From: Atkinsonella hypoxylon
Lineage: Eukaryota; Ascomycota; Sordariomycetes; Hypocreales; Clavicipitaceae
Length of the DNA stretch: 64,000 nt
NCBI GenBank assembly: GCA_000729835.1
Contig: JFHB01000095.1
Coordinates: forward strand, 1 to 64,000
Direction of reading: 5' to 3'
Both the position numbers and the translations under genes were made by a program. Below, piece after piece: positions 21,303-31,226 of this stretch. Under the pieces are notes generated by a model. It was not told the DNA's origin, did not search any database, and worked only from the letters and a program-made list of their open reading frames with translations. Position 1 is the stretch's first letter; each line of letters opens with the position of its first letter.

Positions 21303-24300
21303 ATGGAAAACGCATTCGCCCGTCCCATTGCGACTGTGCTGTCCCACTTTGGCGTGGACGAGCATGACGGATTGAGCTACGAGCAAGTCGAGCAACTTGG
21401 AAACCAATATGGCCGCAATTGTATGTATTTGCCTTCCCATTTGACCTCACGAGCAATATCAAGCGGTCGCGCTTGTTTCCTCTTGATTATCAGCAACCAT
21501 GACGTTCACCGAATTCCTGAAAGCCTCGCCAACTTCCGTTCATAAGACCAAGAATGCTGACGGTCATGGCCAGCGATCCCAGAAGAACCTCCCACTCCCC
21601 TGTGGGAGCTGATATTAGAGCAATTCAAGGACCAACTTGTAATAATCCTTCTCGGTTCTGCCGCTGTGTCTTTTGTGCTGGCCTTCTTCGAAAATGAGGG
21701 CGGTTGGAGCGCCTTTGTGGACCCTGCGGTTGTAAGTTCTGACGGACCCGTCCGACTGTAAAAGCATCATAGGCTGACCAGTGCGCTTTTCACTAGATCC
21801 TGACTATCTTAATCCTCAACTCCGTCGTCGGCGTGTCCCAAGAAAGCAGCGCAGAGAAAGCTATCGCTGCCCTCCAAGAATATTCCGCCAACGAGGCGAA
21901 TGTGGTTCGCAACAACGGACACGTTTCGCGTATTAAGGCGGAGGATCTTGTGCCTGGCGACATCATCACTGTATCTGTCGGAGATCGCATCCCCGCTGAT
22001 TGCCGCGTTATTGCCATAGAAAGCAACAGCTTTGCCGTTGACCAAGCCATTTTGACTGGAGAGAGCGAAAGCGTTGGTAAAGATGACAAAGTTGTCGTTG
22101 AAGATGAGCGCTGTGTCTTGCAGGATCAAGTCAACATGCTCTTCTCTGGAACAACTGTTGTCACTGGTCGAGCTAGGGCCGTTGTCGTCCTTACGGGTTC
22201 TAAAACTGCCATTGGAGACATCCATGAAAGCATCACTGCGCAAATTTCGGAACCGACTCCTCTCAAGCAGAAATTGAATGATTTTGGCGACAGCCTCGCT
22301 AAGGTGATCACTATTATATGCGTCCTTGTATGGCTTATAAATATTCCCCACTTCAACGATCCCAGCCACGGTAGCTGGACAAAGGGTGCCATCTATTACC
22401 TCAAAATTGCTGTTTCCTTAGGTGTTGCCGCTATTCCGGAAGGTCTCGCTGTTGTTATCACAACTTGCTTGGCCCTTGGAACACGAAAAATGGCTGCGAA
22501 AAACGCTGTCGTCCGCAGCCTGCCGTCCGTGGAGACCCTGGGAAGCTGCAGTGTTATTTGCTCCGACAAGACTGGCACTTTGACCACCAATCAGATGAGC
22601 GTCAACAAGATTGTCTATCTGAATGAGGCTGGTACTGACTTGACGGAGCTTGACGTCCAAGGTACTACATTTGCTCCCAAGGGCGCCATCTTATCGAATG
22701 GAAAGCCTGTGGTAGACATTGCCAACTCGTCTAACACCGTGCGCCAAATGACTGAGGTTGCTGCTATCTGCAACAATGCCTATCTTGCATATGATTCTCG
22801 TTCGGCGACGTTTTTCAATGTCGGTGAGTCCACCGAGGGAGCCCTCCGCGCCTTGGTTGAGAAAATCGGGCCCTGTCCTTCTGATGGCACTGACCCGGAA
22901 AATTGCCTTCATTATGCCAGCCATTACTACGAGAAGCAGCTTCCGCGTCTTGCCACTTATGAGTTCTCCAGAGACCGAAAGAGTATGTCCGTGCTTGTCC
23001 AAAATGGAGAGCAAAAGAAGCTCTTGGTCAAAGGTGCGCCTGAATCAATTCTTGAGCGCTGCACGCATACTTTGATTGGCGACGCTGGCAAGAGGGTACC
23101 TCTAAGCAGCAAGTTATCCGACCTTTTGATGAAGGAAGTTGTCGACTACGGTAACCGCGGCTTCCGTGTTATTGCCTTAGCAAGCATCAATGATGTTTCT
23201 AATAGCCCGTTGCTCTCTGCCAAAACCACAGAGCAATATACCCAGCTGGAACAGAAGATGACTTTATTGGGCTTGATTGGCATGTTGGATCCTCCCCGAC
23301 AAGAGGTTCCGGGTTCAATTGAGAAATGCAAGGAAGCTGGTATTCGTATCATTGTCATCACTGGAGATAACCGCAACACCGCCGAGAGTATTTGCCGTCA
23401 AATTGGCGTCTTTGGTGCGCATGAGGACCTCACTGGCAAGAGTTATACTGGGCGTGAGTTTGACAATTTGAGTCCTAGCCAACAACTAGAGGCTGCCAAG
23501 AGAGCGTCTTTGTTTTCCCGTGTCGAACCTGGTCACAAGTCCAAGTTGGTTGACCTGCTGCAATCGCTTGGCGAAGTCGTGGCCATGACTGGCGATGGCG
23601 TCAACGACGCTCCTGCTCTGAAGAAGGCAGACATTGGTGTTGCCATGGGTTCTGGTACTGACGTGTCGAAGCTGGCGGCGGACATGGTTCTTGCCGACAG
23701 CAACTTTGCCACTATTGAGGTCGCCATCGAGGAGGGTCGCGCCATTTACAACAATACTCAACAATTTATTCGATACTTGATTTCATCCAACATTGGTGAA
23801 GTCGTCTCCATCTTCCTAACAGCTGCCCTTGGCATGCCCGAGGCTCTGATCCCAGTCCAACTTCTCTGGGTCAATCTTGTTACAGACGGTCTTCCTGCCA
23901 CTGCACTGTCGTTCAACCCACCGGACCACGATATCATGCGACGCCAACCCCGAAAGAGGGATGAGCCTTTGATTGGCGGATGGCTCTTTCTTCGTTACCT
24001 CATCATTGGAACTTATGTCGGCCTTGCCACTGTTGCTGGATATGCCTGGTGGTTCATGTACAACCCTGAAGGCCCTCAGATTACATTCAAGCAGCTGTCA
24101 CACTTCCACCACTGCACGGCGGACTTTCCCGAAATTGGCTGTGAGATGTTCTCAAACGACATGGCCAAGGCTGGATCGACCGTATCCTTATCTATTCTCG
24201 TCGTGATTGAAATGTTCAACGCCATGAATGCGCTCTCGTCTAGCGAGTCATTACTGTCTCTGCCTCTGTGGGAGAACATGATGCTGGTGTATGCTATTGC

Positions 24301-24591
24301 CTTGTCAATGGCTCTCCATTTCGCACTTTTGTACATCCCTTTTCTCCAGACTTTGTTTGCCATTGTGCCTCTTAACATGACTGAATGGAAGGCTGTCGTT
24401 AGCATCAGTGCTCCCGTCATGTAGGTGTTTTGTGCTTTTCTATGTTTCCGGTTACCGAAAACGAATATGACGCTGACCATGGATTCATTAGCATTCTTGA
24501 CGAATTTCTCAAATTAATTGAGCGAAAATTTTTCATGCATACCACGATTATGGAGTCAGAGCAGGCTATCAAGGCCAAGAAGGAATTATAA
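21303..24591 (+). CDS. SERCA-type P-type Ca2+ ATPase
   Basis: Endoplasmic-reticulum-type calcium pump of 999 aa, close in length to animal SERCA and the Neurospora nca-1 type. It would move Ca2+ from cytosol into the ER at the cost of ATP. Exons are 21303-21420, 21574-21731, 21797-24420 and 24492-24591; the last supplies the C-terminus after VISAPV. The start MENAFARPIATVLSHFGV matches the family N-terminus. Visible motifs are the actuator TGES near residue 178, PEGLAVVITTCLALG of the ion-binding M4 helix, and the phosphorylation site CSDKTGTLTTNQM with Asp near 349. KGAPESILERC lies in the nucleotide-binding domain, and the hinge MTGDGVNDAPALKKADIG follows. The C-terminus KAKKEL ends in a lysine-rich tail compatible with ER retention (inference). 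All catalytic residues are present. Confidence 0.97.
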
Positions 24592-25084
24592 AGTTCAGAA
24601 TGGAGGAACTCACGAGAGAATAGAGATGAAAAAATTAAACTTCAGTCGGAAGATGATGGCACAATATAGTCAAGGAAGGAACTTCGCATGATGGCTTCCT
24701 GGTAGATCTTAGATTCACAGAACCTTGTATCATACAGTGACCCAAATCTCACTGGATAACAAGACGATTGAGGTCTGATGCGGCCATGGATTTTATGAGC
24801 TGGGATAAGAGTATAGGAGTAACGAGATTTAAGCGTCATAAATTCTTCAAGATGTGATTTTTATGAAGTCATTACGTGCAACAATGGAGGATAACAGGTG
24901 ATGCGTATGGCCAAATGTAGTCTTTGGTTGCTTCCAGCTTGAGGATTATCGAGCCTCTAGATATTCGTACAGAGCATTACGCGCTCGTCTACCCCCTCGT
25001 AATTCGACACCGTTCCAGATAAAACAAGAGCATGACAGTGCCTTGCAATGGAACCCTCATATCGGATGATTCAAAGTTCCTCAA
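24592..25084. other. Convergent 3' region of SERCA and pup3
   Basis: AT-rich intergenic sequence between convergent genes. No coding region seen. Confidence 0.45.
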
Positions 25085-25980
25085 TTAGTCTTGTCTCCCC
25101 TTGAGTAATCTCTTGGTCACCTTGTCCTTCTCAATTATGTACACGTGAGCGCCCCAACCGGAAAGGGCATCTCTATCAATGGCGTTCAAAAGAGCTTGTG
25201 AGACGGTCTCGAACAAAGCGTCAGGGCCCTAGAAATGAAACCTGTCAGCGGCACGTCCAACCTGATCCGGAAGCTAACAGCGCAGCAGCCAGGGAAGTTC
25301 ACCCCAGGCCAAGAGGGCAAGAGCGAAACGTACCAAATCTGGCTCCCACAGACCCTCGCACATTCCAAAGAGCTGGTCTGAAGCCGTGCCGGAAACGATG
25401 AAGTCCTTCGCGAAGTCGATGCACCCTATACTGTCGAAGCCGCAGATGAAGGGCTTACCAGTCTTGGGGTCCAGGCCCGCCACGACAGGGGACACGAAGT
25501 AAGGGCCGAAGCGGCGCTCGTAGAGCGAAGAGGAGACGAGATTGGCAAACGTCCGGGGGGCAATGGTTCGCTCTTCGCGCAGACGGTACATGTTGACCTT
25601 GTAGCGGAAGAGGTCGGCGACGGTGCTGACGTCGGTGGCCAGACCGGTCAGGCCGAGGAAGACATCGCCGTATTGGAAGATCTTGGGGAAGTTGTTGGAG
25701 ACGGTGAGGGCTTGGAGACCGAGGCGGAGATCACAGGCTATGGCGACGCAGTCCTTCCCGACCATGGCGACGCAGGCGCCTCCGTCTAGATGAGGGTTAG
25801 TATTCTGGCACTCGCGATGGGAGGGAATGGGGCGGTGTGATGGGCGGTTGCGAACTGATGGAGAATGGAGACGACTGTTATGAGGTTATGGTCAGCGACT
25901 GAGTAAGGAGGAGGGAGGAGGGGCCCATGAGCGACTCAAGCAGCGTAGATGCTTCCTTGCTGTGTGGTGATACGTACCAT
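25085..25980 (-). CDS. pup3: 20S proteasome subunit beta type-3
   Basis: Structural beta-3 subunit of the 20S proteasome core, 205 aa, the family's usual length. It lacks the catalytic threonine and serves in ring assembly. Exons (minus) are 25980-25978 (only the ATG), 25874-25856 (19 nt), 25785-25334 and 25228-25085. The first two exons together give M-SSPFSI-N, leading into GGACVAMVGKDCVAIACDLRLG. Further family segments are FGPYFVSPVVAGLDPKTGKPF, FICGFDSIGCIDFAKDFIVSG and the C-terminal SGWGAHVYIIEKDKVTKR. The ATG-only exon is inferred from a GTACGT donor directly after ATG, an AACAG acceptor before TCG and preserved frame. The intron after exon 2 uses a GTTCGC donor, weaker than usual. 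Confidence 0.9.
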
Positions 25981-26667
25981 GACTCTGTGATGTGTGATAA
26001 TCGGAATGACAGTGACGATGCTTAGAGTCGTGTCGAGTCTGCGATGTAGTTGTGAAAGACGCGCGGCCGATCGATTAATGGAGCTCTTTATAGAACAGAG
26101 CTTTAAGAGCCGGGGCGCGGCTGATGGCAGGTGGTGATGATGGCAGGAATGGAATATGGCGTAGCGGGAGATGGCTGGAGATAGCTCGAGAGTAGAGAGT
26201 AGTTAGAGAGTAGAGAGTAGAGAGTAGGTGCCCGTAGCAGTCAACCGGATGTCGTCGTGGTAGCGCACCAAGCACGGCTGCAAAGACACGCCCAGAGAAG
26301 GCAGACACAACTGGCGCGGCCAGACGGCGGGCTTGCGGGCTTGGATGGGTTCGTCTGATTGGCCACCGGGTTTACCTCAGCACAGGGCTGCCTTGGTGAA
26401 CACTGGAGGGAAGTACCTCTGGACCCCTCTGGCAGCCTGGCAGCTCGGCGTGACAGTGACAACCCCACCATAGCACTCTCTGTCACCGTCTGTCACCGTC
26501 TGTCACCGTCTGACATGACACTCTGACTTGCGGCACATCGAATGTTGGAGTGCTAGGGACTGGGCACTTGCCATCGCCCTCTCCCTGTTCCTTGTTCAGG
26601 GGAGGACTTTGCGTCCTTGTTCTTTCTTTCTTTCCTTCTTTGAATCCTAACCATCCTCTCCATCAAT
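25981..26667. promoter_or_regulatory. Shared divergent promoter of pup3 and the UBX gene
   Basis: Contains two short tandem repeats. AGAGTAG units run at about 26189-26227, and three copies of the 10-mer TGTCACCGTC lie at 26481-26510. Pyrimidine-rich CTTTCTTTCC near 26621-26640 precedes the ATG at 26668. No proteasome-associated element that I recognise is present. Confidence 0.45.
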
Positions 26668-28267
26668 ATGGCCTCTCACGTAGTTGTCATTGCGACAGAT
26701 TTGCGTCGAACGACGGTCAAGGTCACTCCCGGCACCTACCTCTCCGATGTGCTGGAACAAGCATGCAAGAAGCTCAATCTACCTGGCGACATGTATCTCA
26801 TCAAGTGAGTCTGCCTGCAGCCAGACTTTCTTCTAGCCACAGTCTTTCCACCTCGATATCATATCCCGTCGTCGCTGACCTGTTCCCAGACACAAACAAA
26901 AGCACGTCGATCTGTCCCTTCCTTTCCGAGCATCCGGTCTCACAGGTGGTGCCAAGCTCGAACTGGTCCGGCGCTCGAACACGCCCTCTGCCGTCCAAGT
27001 AGCACTGCAAATGCCCCAGCCCGAAGCCAAAGAGATTCCCGGGGGCCGTCTCATCAAGAAGTTTCCCTCGGACTTGACGTTATGGAAGGTCATGCGGCAA
27101 TTTGAAAGCGGCGAGGCCAGCGCGGGCAAGAACATCAACATCACGGCGCGGGCTTATTCGAATACGTGTAGCGGGAGTGGCCAGCTTTATTATGAGACAC
27201 CCGTGTTGAATATCATGGGCAGGGAGCTGTCAACCTTTGAAGAGTTCCAGAAGACGCTGGCGCAGCTGGGGCATAACTCGGGAAATGTCTTGATTCGCTT
27301 GAGCTTCAAGAGGACGGACCAGACGCTGTACGATGCGATGGAGAAGATTTCGCAGACTTTCAAGGAAGCAGAGTCGCAAGATAAAGCTGAGGGCACAGAG
27401 ACTGAACATGCGAAGCAAGAAGGCGCTCCCACGAGTGAACAGCGGCATAGTGACATTGCGAGCGGCGCGACAGCAGAGCAAGCAGTAGCTGCGTCGCAAG
27501 CCGAAGTCTCAACGGGGACGACACACCTTGAGTCGCCCAAAGACACGACCCCCAAAGACACGACCGATGCCATGGACTCTACAGCGCCATCTGCGTCGGG
27601 AGATCCTTATCAGCCTGTCAACGTCTTCCTTGCTCCCACCGGAGACACCCCCGCCGCAGCGCTGGTTCCTGCTTCCGAATCCGACTTTACACCTACTCTA
27701 GCTCATGCGCAACTCCATCAGGCGCGGTTAGTCGAGAGTTCCAGGAACAAGCGCCTCGTGTCAGACAAGGAGCTACAAGAGAAGGCCGCAGCCGAGGCGG
27801 CACGCATCGCGGCCATCAATTCTGTCCTCATCAGGATAAGATTCCCTGATAACACCAGCAGTGAATGGCAGGTCGGTCCTGCCGAGACGGGAGCGTTCCT
27901 ATACGAAGCGGTGCGACACGTCATGGCGGATCCCAGTCAAAGGTTTCATCTGGTTTTGCCAGGGAGCAGGACTGTCATCAAGGATGACGGCAGCGAAGCT
28001 CATAACCTCATCAAGGCTTACAAACTTTCAGGGAGGGTGCTGGTAAACTTGATACTGGAGGACGCGGCCTCCGCCTCGGTTCGAAGACGGCCGTTTCTGA
28101 AAGCCAATGTCGCGAAGCAAGGGCAAGAGGTGAAGATGCCTGATCTACCACAAGTCCAAGATGATCCTCATGAAACTGTTGCCAAGCAAGACATCAAGGA
28201 GGACAAGTCGGAGAAGAGTGGTGACAAGGTGAAGATACCAAAGTGGTTGAAGTTAGCGAAGAAATGA
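26668..28267 (+). CDS. TUG/Ubx4-type UBX-domain protein
   Basis: Predicted 504-aa adaptor of the Cdc48/p97 AAA ATPase, of the ASPL/TUG class. Exons are 26668-26804 and 26890-28267 with an 85-bp intron. The first about 75 residues form the TUG ubiquitin-like domain (MASHVVVIATDLRRTTVKV, then HKQKHVDLSLPFRASGLTGG). A conserved middle region follows with GGRLIKKFPSDLTLWKVMRQF, and GQLYYETPVLNIMGRELST. A low-complexity acidic/Thr-rich linker comes next. A UBX domain lies at about residues 356-435 (VLIRIRFPDNTSSEWQVG; HLVLPGSRTVIKDDG). The Lys-rich C-terminus ends PKWLKLAKK. Cargo is not inferable from sequence. It shares its promoter region with the proteasome gene pup3; both belong to ubiquitin-proteasome biology, which may be coincidence. 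Confidence 0.9.
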
Positions 28268-28685
28268 GATGTAGGCACCCATGAATTTATGGCATAATAT
28301 AGACTGGCGTTTTCTCGTGTTTTGCCTTGACATACAATCAACGTTTAACCACGTATCACGATCCCTTGTCCAATGTGCTCTAATACGACGAAAGACGAGA
28401 GCTTAAGAAGGGAAGGCATTGGTATTAATTTTTTTTTTTCAACAGGGGACGAAAAGAAGCAGCAGCTTATTCTACTCTTGAAATTGTCGAATAAAATAAC
28501 CCTTCTCGACCACTGCCCTCTCAGCAGCCCATGATGCTCATGATAAAAGGTTTTCATGTCGTAAAAGATCTCCTCACGCCATTTTTACATGCCCAAGCAG
28601 GCAAGATAGGTTTCTCCATTCTTGCTGCGCTCTTCGTAAGTCCCGACTTTCCATACTATTTCGATATCCTCTGAATTGGCATCGT
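28268..28685. other. Convergent 3' region
   Basis: Intergenic sequence between the UBX gene and rpl36. No coding region seen; a T run lies near 28429-28440. Confidence 0.4.
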
Positions 28686-29412
28686 TTAGTGAGCACGGCG
28701 GGACTCGGCGATGACGCGCTGGAGCTCATCGACCTTCTTCTTGGCACGGCCAAAGGTACCGAGCTTGGGAGTGTTAGATAGTTGTTCGCATTCGGGTGGG
28801 TGGGTGAACGTACTCTCTTCTTGGCGAGCTTACGGGCACGCTTGTCCTTTGAGTTTCGGAGTAATTCGATGACGCGGCGCTCGTAGGGGGCGAGGCTGTT
28901 AATCGATTAGTTACAATGCTCTCACGTAAGGGTGAATATCTGATGTCTGGGACTCTAGAGAGATTCAAGCTGTTCTTTCGGGAAAAAAAAAAAAAGAATT
29001 CAGGTGCGCATTCGACAGTTGCAACAAGTATCCCATTCGGTCCGTGGTTCCACATCCATTTTTGAAAGCGATTCCGACGCAAGTTTGCAAAAGCGACTTA
29101 CCCAGCAACCTCCTTGACGACGTCACGAACGAAAGCAGTACGCTTGCTCAGGTGGCCCTTGGTGCGAGAAACACGAGGCTTGACAACACGGGGTGTAGTT
29201 TTCTAAATGATCGCATAAAAAAAGGCGGCGAGAACATGTCAGCGTCCATCGTCTGCTTCGGCAACAGGCACCACCTCGCGGGGGAGGGGAGGGGAGCGAC
29301 AGAGCAGAGATCCTCCACGAGGTGAGACTATGAACATGGCAATGGCAGCACGTACGTGGCCGCGGCTCAGACCGATGGTCAGACCGGATCGGGCGGGGGC
29401 TTCCTTGGCCAT
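28686..29412 (-). CDS. rpl36: 60S ribosomal protein eL36
   Basis: Large-subunit ribosomal protein of 105 aa, the usual length. Exons (minus) are 29412-29356, 29202-29102, 28895-28814 and 28763-28686. The assembled protein reads MAKEAPARSGLTIGLSRGH, then KTTPRVVKPRVSRTKGHLSK and RTAFVRDVVKEVAG. It continues LAPYERRVIELLRNSKDKRA, RKLAKKR and finally LGTFGRAKKKVDELQRVIAE with SRRAH at the end. All these segments are hallmark eL36 sequence. Three introns in a 318-nt coding sequence is dense but common for fungal ribosomal genes. A 385-bp divergent promoter is shared with the thymidylate synthase gene. Confidence 0.95.
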
Positions 29413-29797
29413 CTTTGTCGAAGTTGTTGGCGATGCGGTTGTCGAACTTCGGCGCTGGGTGGATGGTCAGAAAGGAAAGTGAACAAAAAAGAGAGAGGAT
29501 TTTAGAACCTTGGATTGGGGGGCACTGTGCTGTGGGCACCACCGCTCTGTGGCTTGTAGAGGGAGGAAAAATAATTGGTTGTGGGTCACGTGTCGAGGGT
29601 AAGCGAGTCGCCAAACTCCCTACGATCGGAATAGTTGGTGTAGATAACGGGAGTACTATATTCCGAAAGTAAATCGACGTAGGCCCCATTTGTAAGGGAA
29701 TAGCGGGGCCCTTGCTCCAAGTCGCGTCGGCGGGAACAAAACCGCGTCGTTCTCGACGATCGCCATGCACGAACGAAGGGGCATGCACGGTATCACA
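29413..29797. promoter_or_regulatory. Compact divergent promoter of rpl36 and thymidylate synthase
   Basis: Only 385 bp separate the two start codons. The region holds a CACGTG core near 29587 (GGTCACGTGTC). An in-frame ATG at 29765 could extend the thymidylate synthase by 11 residues. Confidence 0.45.
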
Positions 29798-30891
29798 ATG
29801 GCGAACATTCAAACTGGAGATGCAAAGAGTGGCGCTGTCCAACCCGCCAAACGGCACGAAGAGTATCAGTACCTAGACTTGATTCGCGAAATACTCGACG
29901 AAGGAGAAGTCCGACCAGATCGGTATGTTCACGACAGTAGCCACTTACACGGGCTCCCGCACGAGGTGCTTTACATGCTGACACCGAAATACTACGTAGC
30001 ACCGGCACCGGCACAATCAGCATATTTGCGCCACGACCGCTCAAATTCTCCCTCAACAGAGCTGGCGTACCCATCCTCCCGCTCCTCACCACCAAGCGCG
30101 TGTTCCTCCGCGCCGTCATCACCGAACTCCTCTGGTTCATCGAGGGCAACACGTCCTCGCTGGCCCTCAGCAACGCCGGCGTCAAGATATGGGATGGCAA
30201 CGGATCGCGCGAGTTTCTCGACAGCCTGGGCCTCACGCACCGCGAGGTAGGCGACCTGGGTCCCGTGTACGGCTTCCAGTGGCGCCACTTTGGCGCAGAA
30301 TACATCGACGCCAAGGCCGACTACTCCGGCAAGGGAGTCGACCAGCTCGCCGACGTGATAGACAAGATCAAGAACAAGCCGTACGACAGGCGCATCATCA
30401 TGAGCGCCTGGAACGCCCGAGATCTACATCTCATGGCCCTGCCTCCCTGTCACGTCTTCGCCCAGTTCTACGTATCATACCCGGGACGACGCAGACGGAA
30501 CGGCAGAGCTCCGCAAAAGCGCGACGATCCCGACGGGGCCAACGCGGGACAAGCGGAGAGGGGCCATTTAAACTGTCAATTGTACCAGCGATCTTGCGAT
30601 ATGGGACTGGGCGTGCCCTTCAATATTGCAAGCTACGCGCTCCTCACTCATATGATCGCACATGTGTGCGACTTGGTCCCCGGCAGCCTCACACACGTCA
30701 TGGGCGATGCGCACGTCTACGCAGATCACGAAGCTTCCCTGAACATACAGCTAGAAAGGGAGCCTCGTGATTTTCCAGAGCTGGAAATCGCGCGCGAGAA
30801 GGGCTGCAGCATAGACGGCTGGAAGGTGGAAGACGTTGTGGTCAAGGGCTACGATCCGCACAAGACCATTGCCATGAAGATGTCTGTATGA
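29798..30891 (+). CDS. cdc21: Thymidylate synthase
   Basis: Converts dUMP and 5,10-methylene-tetrahydrofolate to dTMP and dihydrofolate, the de novo source of thymidylate for DNA. The protein has 338 aa. Exons are 29798-29922 and 30000-30891; the 77-bp intron splits DRTGTGTISIFA. Visible motifs are EYQYLDLIREILDEGE, GPVYGFQWRHFGAEY and the active site ALPPCHVFAQFYV with catalytic Cys near 192. QLYQRSCDMGLGVPFNIASY and THVMGDAHVYADH complete the substrate and cofactor site. Between the catalytic loop and QLYQRSCD lies an insert of about 30 residues, rich in Arg, Gln and Asp. Yeast has a shorter insert here. I chose ATG 29798 for its better context (CACAATGGC); ATG 29765 is in frame. Confidence 0.96.
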
Positions 30892-31226
30892 GAAAATACA
30901 TGGAAGGCCAAGGAAAGACCAGACATGTCGATGAGGATATTGAAGTGATGATTATGATGGGTATGCCAATGGACAAATGTTAATTTTACAGCAATAAAGT
31001 AGAAGACACTATTTATCGCTCATATTATTGGGCCGTAATGAAAATATCTAGTTAGGGAAAGATAGGGAAAGAAAGACCAGGTACTGTTTTCAACAGCAGG
31101 CGCAGCGCCGATCTGACGATCGCTGCCTATATACTCGATAATTTCTCCGTAGGTGCCCTTTCTTAACGGTTGCATTCCAAGAAAGTATGATGACAAGGGA
31201 AGACCATTTACCACGCATATTCCCTT
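30892..31226. other. Intergenic, thymidylate synthase 3' flank
   Basis: No gene supported. A 64-codon minus frame at 31020-31214 looks moderately protein-like but has no recognisable family and overlaps possible relic sequence on the plus strand (HIPLWEL near 31215). Confidence 0.35.

Noticed and set aside
21809..22369. 186-codon minus-strand frame inside the Ca2+ ATPase exon
   Set aside because: Antisense shadow of a strongly conserved coding exon.
29123..29857. 244-codon minus-strand frame over the rpl36 exons and promoter
   Set aside because: Runs through confirmed rpl36 exons in another phase and shows Ser/Pro/Arg composition without motifs.
31020..31214. 64-codon minus frame with protein-like composition
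   Set aside because: No recognisable family; the plus strand in the same stretch is equally protein-like and adjoins the hydrolase relic.
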